Source: Haloarcula sp. DT43
Lineage (GTDB): Archaea > Halobacteriota > Halobacteria > Halobacteriales > Haloarculaceae
Assembly: GCF_037078405.1 (NCBI RefSeq)
Contig: NZ_JAYMGZ010000001.1
Coordinates: forward strand, 1,054,001 to 1,118,000
DNA: 64,000 bases
Direction: 5' to 3'
A program made the position numbers and the translations under genes. The notes beneath the pieces are model-generated. The model saw nothing but the letters and a program-made list of their open reading frames with translations, made no database searches and was not told the origin of the DNA. Position 1 is the stretch's first letter, and every line of letters starts with the position of its first letter. Positions 17,039-26,279 of this stretch are shown piece by piece.

Positions 17039-18514
17039 GGGGTCCGCACTCCCGCCGGTCTTCTGCATGACCTGTCCGACGAGGAAGTTGAGCGCGCCGT
17101 CCTCGCCACTGTGGTAGTCGTCGACGGCGTCGGGGTTCTCGTCGATGGCCGCCACGACGGCCTGCTGGACCTCGTCGCCGGAGGTCTTGCCCAGCCCCTC
17201 GCGGTCGACGACCGTGTCGGGGTCGTCGCCCGTGTCGAGCATCTCCCGCAGGACCGTCTCGTGGGCGTTCTTGGCGGTGATTTCGTCCTCGGCGACGAGT
17301 TCGACCAGGCGCGTCACCTCGTCGAAGCGGTCGTCGAGGTCGGTAATCGCCATGTCGCGGTAGTTCAGTTCGCCCAGTAAGTTGTCGGCGACCCACGTCG
17401 CCGCGAGGTCGGCGTCGAAGCGCTCGGCGACGCTCTCGAAGAAGTCCGCGACCTGCTTCGTGCTGGTGAGCTTCGAGGCCGCCTCCTCGCTCAGGCCGTA
17501 CTCGGCGACGAAGCGCTCGCGGCGGGCGTCGGGCAACTCCGGGATTGGGACCTCGTCTTTCCAGTGGCTGACCCGCAGCGGCGGCAGGTCGGCCTCCCGG
17601 AAGTACCGGTAGTCCTTCTCCTCTTCTTTGGAGCGCATCGACACCGTGTTGCCATGGGTCTCGTTGAAGTGGCGGGTCTCCTGCTCGACGGCGCGGCCCG
17701 ACTGGATGAGCTTGCGCTGGCGGGACGCCTCGAACGAGAGGGCCTGCTCCGCCCCCTTGTGGCTGGAGATGTTCTTGACCTCGGTTCGGTTGGCGTCTTC
17801 GAGCACACCGTCGTCGATGTCGCCGGCGTCGTCGACCTCGCTGGCGTCGACCATCGAGAGGTTCGCGTCGATGCGGAGGCTGCCGTCCCGGGTCGCGTCG
17901 AACACGCCCAGGTACTCGAGCACCTCTTCGAGCTTTTCGAGGAACGACCGGACCTCGCCCGGCGCGCGGAAGTCCGGCTCGGTGACGATTTCCATCAGCG
18001 GCGTCCCGGCGCGGTTGTAGTCGACGAGCGTGTAGTCCGCGCGCTCGATGGAGCAGGTCCGGGATTCGAGCGGCCCGGTCCCCTCGCGGACGTGCTTGAT
18101 GGAGCCGGGGTCCTCTTCGAGGTGCGCCCGGCGGATGTCGACGCTGCGGCGCTCGCCCTCGACGGTGAACTCCAGTTCCCCGTCCTGGCAGATGGGGGAG
18201 TCGTACTGGGTTATCTGGAAGTTCTTCGGGAGGTCGGGGTAGTAGTAGTTTTTCCGGTGGAAGGTGGTCTCCTCGGGGATGTCGGCGTCGATGGCCTTGC
18301 CGACCTTCACGGCCGCCTCGACGGCCCCCTCGTTGACCACGGGGAGTGCGCCGGGCAGGCCGAGACACACCGGACACGTGTGGGTGTTGGGCTCGGCGTC
18401 GGCCACGTCGGTCGAACAGCCACAGAATATCTTCGTCTCCGTCTCGAGCTGGACGTGGACCTCCAGCCCGATGACGGCCGCGAGTTCGCGGGACTCGGAC
18501 GCTTGTGCGGTCAT
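16997..18514 (-). CDS. gatB: Asp/Glu-tRNA amidotransferase subunit B
   Basis: A 505-residue GatB. The N-terminus IGLEVHVQLETETKIFCGC is diagnostic, followed by CPVCLGLPGALPVVN (with the FCGC and CPVC cysteines forming the zinc site), HRKNYYYPDLPKNFQITQYD and a DYNRAGTPLMEIVTEPD segment. The C-terminal GatB/YqeY tail domain ends in LNFLVGQVMQKTGG...LLREELDG. GatB binds tRNA and activates the mischarged Glu or Asp for amidation with ammonia from GatA. gatA and gatC are not in this window. The 3' end is tandemly duplicated just downstream. Confidence 0.96.
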   Translation of the reverse strand: MTAQASESRELAAVIGLEVHVQLETETKIFCGCSTDVADAEPNTHTCPVCLGLPGALPVVNEGAVEAAVKVGKAIDADIPEETTFHRKNYYYPDLPKNFQITQYDSPICQDGELEFTVEGERRSVDIRRAHLEEDPGSIKHVREGTGPLESRTCSIERADYTLVDYNRAGTPLMEIVTEPDFRAPGEVRSFLEKLEEVLEYLGVFDATRDGSLRIDANLSMVDASEVDDAGDIDDGVLEDANRTEVKNISSHKGAEQALSFEASRQRKLIQSGRAVEQETRHFNETHGNTVSMRSKEEEKDYRYFREADLPPLRVSHWKDEVPIPELPDARRERFVAEYGLSEEAASKLTSTKQVADFFESVAERFDADLAATWVADNLLGELNYRDMAITDLDDRFDEVTRLVELVAEDEITAKNAHETVLREMLDTGDDPDTVVDREGLGKTSGDEVQQAVVAAIDENPDAVDDYHSGEDGALNFLVGQVMQKTGGSADPGDVNGLLREELDG

Positions 18515-18602
18515 TGTCCGGGGTTCGGCGGCGCGTGGCTAAAGGCTAACGACCCTGTACAGGCGCGGACGTATCAACCGAACTGGTAATGTCTGACGTA
18601 GG

Positions 18603-18608
18603 TATAAG
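18603..18608 (+). promoter_or_regulatory. TATA box deciding the start of the smc-upstream gene
   Basis: TATAAG at 18603-18608 (in GGTATAAGTGCC) lies about 30 bases before the ATG at 18634. It also lies after an earlier in-frame ATG at 18589. This argues for the later ATG and a leaderless transcript that runs on into smc and scpA. Confidence 0.6.
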
Positions 18609-18633
18609 TGCCCAGAATGGCTGGGTAACGGGT

Positions 18634-18933
18634 ATGTGCGGCAACCGAGTCGAGGAACTCGAAACGCGCGTCAGGGAACTGGAAGCGTCGGTCGAGGGGC
18701 TGACCGACGAACTCGTCGAATGCAAGGTCCGCATCCGGGAACTCGAAGCCAGCGTCGACGCGGACAACGGCTTCAGCGCCGAGGAGTCCAACTCGGAGGA
18801 ACCGGCTGCCGCAGTGGAGGCCGACACACCTAACACCGAGGATACCGACGAGGCAGATAACAGGGAGGAAGCCGAGGCCGGGTCGGAGACCGAGGCCGAA
18901 GAGGACTCGGAGTCCGACATCATCGTCGCGTAG
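18634..18933 (+). CDS. Small acidic coiled-coil protein upstream of smc
   Basis: A 99-residue protein starting MCGNRVEELETRV. Residues 5-40 form a leucine-zipper-like heptad pattern (VEELETRVRELEASVEGL, then ...CKVRIRELEASV). The second half is a disordered tail made mostly of Glu, Asp, Ser and Thr, ending in ESDIIVA. Automatic annotations tend to call such proteins bZIP-like, but there is no basic region, so DNA binding is doubtful. It sits 21 bases before smc on the same transcript, suggesting a link to the Smc-ScpA complex. Confidence 0.7.
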   Translation: MCGNRVEELETRVRELEASVEGLTDELVECKVRIRELEASVDADNGFSAEESNSEEPAAAVEADTPNTEDTDEADNREEAEAGSETEAEEDSESDIIVA

Positions 18934-18954
18934 GGCTGTCGGCCACACCACCGC

Positions 18955-21900
18955 ATGCACATCAAAGAGCTCGTCCTCGACAATTTCAAGAGCTTCGGGC
19001 GCAAGACCCGAATCCCGTTCTACGAAGATTTCACTACCATCAGCGGCCCGAACGGCTCGGGCAAGTCCAACATCATCGACGCAATCCTGTTCGCGCTCGG
19101 ACTGGCTCGCACCTCGGGCATCCGCGCCGAGAAGCTCACCGACCTCATCTACAACCCCGGCCACGCCGACGAAGACGCCGAGTACGACGGCGAGCGCCAG
19201 GCCAGCGTCGAGGTGATTCTGTCGAACGACGACCGCACGCTGTCCCGCTCGCAGGTCGTCAACGCCGCCGGCACGGAGGACGTGGGCGACGTGGACGAAA
19301 TCGCCATCAAGCGCCGGGTCAAGGAGACCGAGGACAACTACTACTCCTACTACTACATCAACGGCCGCTCGGTCAACCTCTCGGACATCCAGGACCTGCT
19401 CGCACAGGCGGGCGTCACGCCGGAGGGGTACAACGTCGTCATGCAGGGCGACGTGACCGAGATCATCAACATGACCGCCGGCTCCCGTCGTGAGATTATC
19501 GACGAAATCGCCGGCGTCGCCCAGTTCGACGCGAAGAAGGCCGACGCCTTCGACGAACTGGAGGTCGTCCAGGAGCGCATCGACGAGGCCGAGCTCCGCA
19601 TCGAGGAGAAACAGGAGCGGCTTGACCAGCTGGAAGACGAGCGCGAGACGGCGCTCCAGTACCAGGACCTCCGCGAGGAGAAAGCGGAGTACGAGGGCTA
19701 CCGCAAGGCCGCCGAACTCGAAGACAAGCGCGAGGAACTGGCCGCCGTCGAGGAGACTATCGACGACCTCGAATCCGAACGCACCGAGCTACAGACGGAA
19801 CTCGACGAGCGCCAGGGCGCGGTCATCCGGTTGGAGGACGAACTCCACGAGCTCAACCAGGAAATCGAGCGCAAGGGCGAGGACGAACAGCTCGCCATCA
19901 AGCGGGACATCGAGGAGATAAAGGGCGACATCTCGCGGCTGGAGGACCGAATCGAGTCCGCCGAGGAGACCGTCGAGGCCGCCGAGAACGAGCGCAGGCA
20001 GGCGTTCGTCCAGATAGACCGCAAGCAGGAGACCATCGACGACCTGGAGAGCGACATCCGCGAGACGAAAGTCGCCAAATCCAACGTCAAGGCCGACATC
20101 GCCGAAAAGGAGTCCGAACTCGCCGAGGTCCAGCAGCGCATCGACGAGGTCGGCGAGGAGTTCCAGGAGGTCAAGGACGAACTGGAGGCGAAGCGCTCGC
20201 GCCTGGAGACGCTCAAAAGCGAGAAGAACGACCTCCAGCGCGAGCAGGACCGCCTGCTCGACGAGGCCCGCCGGCGCTCGAACGCCGAAGACGAGAAGCG
20301 CGCTGCCATCGAGGAAGCGGAGGCCGAGATTCCCGACCTCGAAGCCGACATCGAGGACCTGGAGACGGAACTGGAGAAAGCCGAGCAGAACAAGGCGACC
20401 ATCGGCGAGGTCGTCGACGATTTGCGGGCCGAAAAGCGGGCACTCCAGTCGGACCTCGACGACCTCGAAGACGAAATCAGCGCGAAACAGCAGGAGTACG
20501 CCCAGCTAGAGGCGAAGGCCGGCGAGGACGGCGACTCCTCGTACGGCCGCGCGGTGACGGCGATTCTCAACGCCGGGCAGGACGGCGTCCACGGCACCGT
20601 CGGCCAACTCGGCGGGGTCGACCCCGAGTACGCCACGGCCTGTGAGACGGCCGCCGGCGGGCGGCTCGCTCACGTCGTCGTCGACGACGACAGCGTGGGC
20701 CAGCGCTGCATCGAGTACCTCAAGTCACGCAGCGCCGGCCGGGCGACGTTCCTCCCGATTACGCAGATGCAGAACCGCTCGCTGGGCTCGCTCCCGAGCG
20801 CCGACGGCGTCGTCGACTTCGCGTACAACCTCGTGGACTTCGACCCCGAGTACGCGGGCATCTTCTCGTACGTGCTCGGCGACACGGTCGTCGTCGACAG
20901 CATGGATACCGCCCGCGACCTGATGGGCCAGTACCGGATGGTGACCCTCGACGGCGACCTCGTCGAGAAGTCCGGCGCGATGACCGGGGGCTCCTCCTCG
21001 GGCACGCGCTACTCCTTCTCGGGCGGCGCGGGCAAGCTCGAACGGGTCGCCACCCGCATCAACGAACTCGAAGACGAGCGCGCCGACGTGCGCGAGGACC
21101 TCCGGGACGTGGAGGAGCGCCTCGACGACGCCCGCGACCGCGAGTCCGACGCGACCGAACAGGTCCGGGACATCGAGACGAGCATCGAGCGCAAGGAGAG
21201 CGCCCTCGAAGACACCCGCGACCGCATCGGCCAACTGGAGGCCGACCTCGAAGAGATAGCCGCGGAGCGCGAGGACGTGGCCGACCGGATGGACGAACTG
21301 GAGGCCGACATCGAAGAAAAGACCGAGGAAATCGACGCGCTCCAGGGCGACATCGACGACCTGGAGGCCGAGGTCGAGGACTCGGAGCTGCCGGCCCTGA
21401 CCGACCGGCGCGAGTCCATCGAGGCAGACATCGACGCGCTGGAGGACCGCCAGAGCGACCTCGACGCGGAACTCAACGAGTACCAGCTCGAGAAACAGTA
21501 CGCCGAGGAGGCCATCGAGGACCTCCACGACGACATCGAGGCCGCACAGAACCGCAAGGCCGAACACGAGGAACGCATCGACGACCTCGAAGCGAAGGTC
21601 GCGGAGAAGCAGGAACTGAAAGCCGAGAAGGAACAGGCCGTCGCGGACCTCGAGGAGGAACTGGCCGAGCTCAAGTCCGAGCGCGAGGACCTGAAAGCCG
21701 ACCTGCAGGCGGCCAAGGAGGCCCGCGACGAGCAGCAGGCCGCCGTCTCCGAAGTCGAGCGGGACCTCGAATCCGAGCGGGAGACCCAGGAGCGCCTGGA
21801 CTGGGAAATCGACGAACTCGAAGCGCAGGTCGGCGACTACGACCCCGAGGACGTGCCCGACCACGAGACGGTCGAGCAGGAGATAGACCGGCTGGAGACG

Positions 21901-22536
21901 GAGATGGAGAAACTGGAGCCGGTCAACATGCGCGCCATCGAGGAGTACGACCGGGTCGACGACGACCTGCAGGAACTCGAAGACAAGCAGGCGACGCTGG
22001 TCGAGGAGGCCGACGGCATCCGCGACCGCATCGACACCTACGAGGCGCGCAAGAAGGAGACGTTCATGGACTCGTTCACGGAGATAAACGACCAGTTCCA
22101 GGACATCTTCGAGCGGCTCTCGAACGGCACCGGGCACCTCCACCTCGAAGACGAGGGCGACCCCTTCGAGGGCGGGCTGACGATGAAGGCCCAGCCGGGC
22201 GACAAGCCCATCCAGCGGCTGAACGCGATGTCCGGCGGCGAGAAGTCCCTGACCGCGCTGGCCTTCATTTTCGCCATCCAGCGGCACAACCCCGCGCCGT
22301 TCTACGCGCTCGACGAGGTCGACGCCTTCCTCGACGCCGCAAACGCCGACCTCGTCGGCGAACTGGTGGACGAACTCGCCGGCGACGCCCAGTTCGTCGT
22401 CGTCTCGCACCGCTCGGCCATGCTGGAGCGGTCCGAGCGGGCCATCGGTGTGATGATGCAGGGCGACAACGTGAGCGCCGTGACCGGTATCGACCTCTCT
22501 GGCGAGGGTGACGAGGAGGTGCCGGCCGATGACTAG
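18955..22536 (+). CDS. smc: Chromosome segregation ATPase Smc
   Basis: A 1193-residue SMC protein with the full family layout. The N-terminal head has Walker A GPNGSGKSN (residues 31-39). A long coiled coil runs from about 165 to 510, then the globular hinge (about 520-690, including YGRAVTAILNAGQDGVHGTV and GGRLAHVVVDDD). The returning coiled coil continues to about 1030. The C-terminal head has the signature LNAMSGGEKS (near 1093) and Walker B FYALDEVDAFLD (near 1117-1128). Smc dimers, closed by the kleisin ScpA, organise and segregate the chromosome. The 3' end overlaps scpA by eight bases. Confidence 0.97.
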   Translation: MHIKELVLDNFKSFGRKTRIPFYEDFTTISGPNGSGKSNIIDAILFALGLARTSGIRAEKLTDLIYNPGHADEDAEYDGERQASVEVILSNDDRTLSRSQVVNAAGTEDVGDVDEIAIKRRVKETEDNYYSYYYINGRSVNLSDIQDLLAQAGVTPEGYNVVMQGDVTEIINMTAGSRREIIDEIAGVAQFDAKKADAFDELEVVQERIDEAELRIEEKQERLDQLEDERETALQYQDLREEKAEYEGYRKAAELEDKREELAAVEETIDDLESERTELQTELDERQGAVIRLEDELHELNQEIERKGEDEQLAIKRDIEEIKGDISRLEDRIESAEETVEAAENERRQAFVQIDRKQETIDDLESDIRETKVAKSNVKADIAEKESELAEVQQRIDEVGEEFQEVKDELEAKRSRLETLKSEKNDLQREQDRLLDEARRRSNAEDEKRAAIEEAEAEIPDLEADIEDLETELEKAEQNKATIGEVVDDLRAEKRALQSDLDDLEDEISAKQQEYAQLEAKAGEDGDSSYGRAVTAILNAGQDGVHGTVGQLGGVDPEYATACETAAGGRLAHVVVDDDSVGQRCIEYLKSRSAGRATFLPITQMQNRSLGSLPSADGVVDFAYNLVDFDPEYAGIFSYVLGDTVVVDSMDTARDLMGQYRMVTLDGDLVEKSGAMTGGSSSGTRYSFSGGAGKLERVATRINELEDERADVREDLRDVEERLDDARDRESDATEQVRDIETSIERKESALEDTRDRIGQLEADLEEIAAEREDVADRMDELEADIEEKTEEIDALQGDIDDLEAEVEDSELPALTDRRESIEADIDALEDRQSDLDAELNEYQLEKQYAEEAIEDLHDDIEAAQNRKAEHEERIDDLEAKVAEKQELKAEKEQAVADLEEELAELKSEREDLKADLQAAKEARDEQQAAVSEVERDLESERETQERLDWEIDELEAQVGDYDPEDVPDHETVEQEIDRLETEMEKLEPVNMRAIEEYDRVDDDLQELEDKQATLVEEADGIRDRIDTYEARKKETFMDSFTEINDQFQDIFERLSNGTGHLHLEDEGDPFEGGLTMKAQPGDKPIQRLNAMSGGEKSLTALAFIFAIQRHNPAPFYALDEVDAFLDAANADLVGELVDELAGDAQFVVVSHRSAMLERSERAIGVMMQGDNVSAVTGIDLSGEGDEEVPADD

Positions 22537-23515
22537 CGAGGAGAGCGAGGCGCGCCCGGAGGAAGCGCCTCGGGACACTGAAGACGACATCCCCCTCGAC
22601 ATCACCGGGCACGAGGACCGCGACCCGCCCGGGGAGTCAGGCGACGCCGCGGCGCTGCTGGGCGGCGATTCGGACACGGACGACGACCGAGAGCGAGCCG
22701 ACACCACGGACGACGGAACCGGGGACGACAGCGACGAGGACGTCGAACCGGTCGAAGTGCTGGTCCAGCTCGCGGACGACGGCGAAATCGACCCGTGGGA
22801 CATCGACGTGGTGCGTGTCACCGACAAGTTCCTTGACCGTATCGACGACGCGGACCTGCGCACGTCGGGGCGGGCGCTGTTCTACGCGAGCGTCCTGATT
22901 CGGATGAAAAGCGACGCGATGCTCGGCGAGGGCGACGCCGACGAGGAGCCGGCCGAGCCCTGGGAGCAGGCGATGCACGAGGACGCGCCAATCGAACAGC
23001 CCGACCCCTTCGCCGCGCTGGAGTCGGAGATGGACCGCCGGCTCGAACGCCGCCGCGCCCGCGGGATGCCACAGACGCTCGACGAACTGGTCCGGGACCT
23101 CCGGGACGCCGAGCGCGATTCGTGGTGGAAAGAGTCCCGGGAGTACGACACCAGCGACTCCCCGAGCGGGTTCGACCGCGGGACGCAGGAACTGGACTAC
23201 CGCGGGGCCGACGACATGCGGCTGGACGAGGAGCCGTCGGCCGCCGACGTGACCGGGACGGCCCACGCCGAGAACATCGACGACATCATCGCCGACGTTC
23301 ACGACGCCGTCCGCGAGCAGTACGACAAGGGCCGCGAGGAGGTGCTGTACCGCGAGGTCGACACCGCCGGCGGGACCCGCGTCGAGACGTTCCTCGGGCT
23401 GCTCTTTCTGGCCCACCGCGGCCAGGTCCGGCTCCAGCAGGACGACCTCTTCGGCGACCTCTGGATTCAGGACCCCAGCGCCGCCACCAGGTCGGACGAG
23501 GCCGTCGCGGACTGA
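22529..23515 (+). CDS. scpA: Segregation and condensation protein A (kleisin)
   Basis: A 328-residue kleisin. An acidic, disordered N-terminus of about 70 residues is followed by the conserved VEVLVQLADDGEIDPWDIDVVRVTDKFLDRI, then ALFYASVLIRMKSDAML, and a C-terminal winged helix with TRVETFLGLLFLAHRGQVRLQQDDLFGDLWI. It bridges the heads of the Smc dimer. The ATG at 22529 overlaps the smc stop (ATGACTAG), which couples translation. No scpB is seen. Confidence 0.93.
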   Translation: MTSEESEARPEEAPRDTEDDIPLDITGHEDRDPPGESGDAAALLGGDSDTDDDRERADTTDDGTGDDSDEDVEPVEVLVQLADDGEIDPWDIDVVRVTDKFLDRIDDADLRTSGRALFYASVLIRMKSDAMLGEGDADEEPAEPWEQAMHEDAPIEQPDPFAALESEMDRRLERRRARGMPQTLDELVRDLRDAERDSWWKESREYDTSDSPSGFDRGTQELDYRGADDMRLDEEPSAADVTGTAHAENIDDIIADVHDAVREQYDKGREEVLYREVDTAGGTRVETFLGLLFLAHRGQVRLQQDDLFGDLWIQDPSAATRSDEAVAD

Positions 23516-23568
23516 CGACACCGGGGCCGGCAAACAGGTTCAAACGGGTCGAACCCTAAACGGGAGTA

Positions 23569-24672
23569 ATGGCGACCCAGTCCTCGCCGCCGGAGTTGCC
23601 GGACCCGGAAGCGCTCGCGGACACCTTCCACGTCTACGAGGTCGACAGGACCGCCGAGGACGGCGTCCGGTACTACGGGGAGCCGATGACCGAGTCCGAC
23701 CAGGTCGTTCACCGTATCGCGCCGGCGTTCCGCCAGCGCGGGTACCGCGTCGCGCTCAAGCGCGAGATGGGCGAGTGGGTGCTGATAGCGCGGGAGCGGT
23801 CGCTGGGCGTCGACGGGATTCCGTGGCTGAACGTCGGTCTCGCCGCCCTGACGCTCCTGTCGACGCTGTACGCCGGGACTCGCTGGTACGGGCTGTCCGT
23901 CTTCGAGGAGCCGACGGCCATGCTCGAGGCGTGGCCCTTCGCCGCCGCGGCGCTCGGCATCCTCGCGGTCCACGAGTTCGGCCACTACGCCATGAGCCGC
24001 TACCACGAGGTGGAGGCGAGCCTGCCGTACTTCCTGCCGTTCCCGAACGTGCTCGGAACCCTCGGTGCGGTCATCAGCATGAACGACCACATCCCCGACC
24101 GCAAGGCGCTGTTCGACATCGGCGTGGCCGGCCCGCTGGCGGGCCTCGCCGCGACGGTCGTCGTGACTGCCGTCGGCGTGACGCTCCCCCCGGTGGAGGT
24201 GACGCGCGGTATCGTCACGAACATTGAGTTGGGCTACCCGCTCTTACTGCAGGGTATCGCCGCGGCGATGGGCGAACCGCTGGAGTATGCGAACCCGCAA
24301 CTTCTCCCGAACCCAGTCGTCATCGGCGGCTGGGTCGGCGCGTTCGTGACCTTCCTGAACCTCCTGCCGGTCGGACAGTTCGACGGCGCACACGTCGCCC
24401 GGTCGCTGTTTGGCGACCGCCTGTCGCTGGTCCAGCTGGCCGTCCCCGCCGCCCTGTTCGGGCTCGCGGCCTACCTCGTCGCTTTCGAGGGGGGACGGGC
24501 GGCCGGGCTGTGGGCGTTCTGGGGAGTGCTGGCGCTGGTGTTCGGTCGGCTCGGCTCCGCGACGCCGCTGGACGAGACGCCGCTGGGGCCGGGTCGCTGG
24601 GCCGTCGGCCTGGTCACGTTCGTCCTGGGGATGCTCTGTTTCGTGCCGGTGCCGCTCGTCATCACGATGTAA
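23569..24672 (+). CDS. Site-2-protease-like M50 metalloprotease
   Basis: A 367-residue membrane protein. A soluble N-terminal domain (about 1-80) precedes six or more transmembrane helices. The zinc site is visible as HEFGH (His135, Glu136, His139) with a third ligand Asp272 in NLLPVGQFDG, the standard M50 pair. The family cuts substrates inside the membrane, for example anti-regulators. No PDZ domain is seen. It lies 53 bases after scpA on the same strand, but there is no obvious functional link. Confidence 0.9.
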   Translation: MATQSSPPELPDPEALADTFHVYEVDRTAEDGVRYYGEPMTESDQVVHRIAPAFRQRGYRVALKREMGEWVLIARERSLGVDGIPWLNVGLAALTLLSTLYAGTRWYGLSVFEEPTAMLEAWPFAAAALGILAVHEFGHYAMSRYHEVEASLPYFLPFPNVLGTLGAVISMNDHIPDRKALFDIGVAGPLAGLAATVVVTAVGVTLPPVEVTRGIVTNIELGYPLLLQGIAAAMGEPLEYANPQLLPNPVVIGGWVGAFVTFLNLLPVGQFDGAHVARSLFGDRLSLVQLAVPAALFGLAAYLVAFEGGRAAGLWAFWGVLALVFGRLGSATPLDETPLGPGRWAVGLVTFVLGMLCFVPVPLVITM

Positions 24673-24688
24673 CACACCGCGTGGCGGC

Positions 24689-25339
24689 TCACAGCCCGTA
24701 CGGGTCGTACTCGGGCCTGGTGTCGGCGTCGGCGGGAAGGGAGTACCGCTCCCGGAACTCCGCGAGTAGCTCGTCGGCTCCGGCGGTGAACAGCACGGCG
24801 ACGCCGTAGGGGCGGGAGTACGAGCCGGTGTCGGGCGCGTCGGGGTCGAGGAAGAGTGCGTCCGTCGGCGGCTCGCCGATGGTGGGGAGTTCGGTCAGGA
24901 GTGACTCCATCGGCACGAGGCCGGTGAGCACGCTCGGGACGAACGCGCCGCCGGGCAGCGGCGCGCGCGGCTGGACGAAACACTCCGCGACCGCTTTGCC
25001 GTCCTCTTCGAGGACAGTACTCGCCGGGCGTTCAAGCCCCGGTTCCCAGAGGGTCGCCGCCACCTCGGGAACCTCGGTGTCGACGGCGAAATCCATCCGG
25101 ACGCGGTCGCGGCGCTCGAAGGAGAGCAGTGACCAGGCCTCCTCCGAGTCGTCCGGGTCGCCGCCCAGCGTCGCCGCGACCAGGTCGCCCGTCCGGAGGT
25201 CGTCGACCGCCGGCTGGCGCTCGCCGTAGCCGGACTGGTACACGGTGTAGAGGCGCGTCGCGTCGGCGTCGAACAGATTGATGTGCGGGACCGCTTCGAC
25301 GACGCGGTAGACCCTGAACACCCCCGTGCGCTCGTCCAT
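24689..25339 (-). CDS. Conserved haloarchaeal hypothetical protein
   Basis: A 216-residue acidic soluble protein starting MDERTGVFRVYRV. Its N-terminal half resembles an OB-like barrel (RVYRVVEAVPHINLFDAD...DLRTGDLVAATLGG). No cysteines cluster and there is no membrane segment. The ATG at 25339 is chosen over upstream GTG/TTG codons; the alternatives add only two to nine residues. It converges with the M50 protease gene, with 16 bases between. I may be seeing the family called DUF6663 but cannot confirm it. Confidence 0.6.
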   Translation of the reverse strand: MDERTGVFRVYRVVEAVPHINLFDADATRLYTVYQSGYGERQPAVDDLRTGDLVAATLGGDPDDSEEAWSLLSFERRDRVRMDFAVDTEVPEVAATLWEPGLERPASTVLEEDGKAVAECFVQPRAPLPGGAFVPSVLTGLVPMESLLTELPTIGEPPTDALFLDPDAPDTGSYSRPYGVAVLFTAGADELLAEFRERYSLPADADTRPEYDPYGL

Positions 25340-25388
25340 GTTCACCCCGACGGGTTCCACGGCCAAGACTCCGTGGACTCCCCGCCGG

Positions 25389-25625
25389 TCAGTCGGCCGC
25401 CATCAGCCGGAGCCAGTCGGTCATGCAGTCGTCGCTGCAGTGGTGGTGGCGCTGCCGGCCGCCGTCCGTGTCCACCACGCCGGTGACGAGATGCCACTCG
25501 TCGGCGTACACGTGGCCGCCACAGACCACGCAGTCCCTGACCGTCGCGTCGTCGGGGCGTTTCCCGACGGACACCGTCTCGACGTAGTAGGTCCCGCCGA
25601 GGGCGTACGGCACGGGCAGTCGCAT
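25389..25625 (-). CDS. Small zinc-binding protein
   Basis: A 78-residue protein with CVVCGGHV in the middle and CSDDCMTDW near the end, the pattern of a treble-clef or TRASH-like zinc finger, preceded by a His run (RHHH). Function unknown. It lies 49 bases upstream of the preceding minus-strand gene and may be cotranscribed with it. Confidence 0.6.
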   Translation of the reverse strand: MRLPVPYALGGTYYVETVSVGKRPDDATVRDCVVCGGHVYADEWHLVTGVVDTDGGRQRHHHCSDDCMTDWLRLMAAD

Positions 25626-25700
25626 AGCCTCGTCTCCGGGCTACACGCCCCTAAGTACCCCGACGCAACACGGAGGTAGCTCCGGCTCCAAGGAACAGTC

Positions 25701-25964
25701 ATGAGTCAATCCACGGACCTCCCGGACCCGGAACAGCTCCGCGTGGCCGCCGAACGGCTGCTCGACGAGACGGTCGACCGTGACGAGTCGCTCCACGTCA
25801 CGGCCGAGGACCTGTCCATCGCCGTCCCGACGCGGTTCGGCCCGGACGCCCCGCAGGCGACGTGGCGCTTCGACGGCGACGTGACGGTCTCGGTCGACGG
25901 CGTCAGGGGCCCGCTCAGGGAGTGGGTCGAACTCGTCGACAGTCGGACCACGGACACGGAGTGA
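25701..25964 (+). CDS. Conserved hypothetical protein, 87 residues
   Basis: A small acidic soluble protein starting MSQSTDLPDPEQLRVAAERLL. A helix is followed by several strands with TAEDLSIAVPTRFGPDAPQATWRFDGDVTVSVDG. No motif is recognised. The codon usage (GC-rich third positions) fits a real gene. Confidence 0.5.
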   Translation: MSQSTDLPDPEQLRVAAERLLDETVDRDESLHVTAEDLSIAVPTRFGPDAPQATWRFDGDVTVSVDGVRGPLREWVELVDSRTTDTE

Positions 25965-26279
25965 GCCGGGACGACCCAGTCTCCCCGGCGCACCGCTCCC
26001 GGAGCGGACGTGTCACCATATCGTGTGAAATAGGCCACAGTTCTCACGGTCGCATCTCATTTCGGTGTAGTCCAATCGCCGAGTGGACACGGCGGGACGC
26101 CACCAACTGTGTCTGTCAACGAAATCTCCTGGTCCTCGCCGCCGTGTCCGCTGGCCCCATGGCCACTCGGTGACCGTCTGCACCCAGGGAGCCGTGACAC
26201 GCCACGAACGCGGTGGTGCCGCGTTTCCCGCCGAACCCCGCGAGGGACAGCATCGGTCCGACGTAGAGGCCGCCGCCGG
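25965..26279. other. Spacer without a convincing gene
   Basis: These 315 bases lie between two convergent genes. Frames here are open but not protein-like in composition. A short inverted repeat CGCCG/CGGCG occurs at 26077-26094, and an AT-rich ATATCGTG-type patch near 26018. I see no RNA gene or mobile element. Confidence 0.4.

Noticed and set aside
20725-22863. A 712-residue open frame antisense to the smc 3' half
   Set aside because: It is a shadow of coiled-coil codons (Glu/Leu become Leu/Phe/Glu patterns) with no domains.
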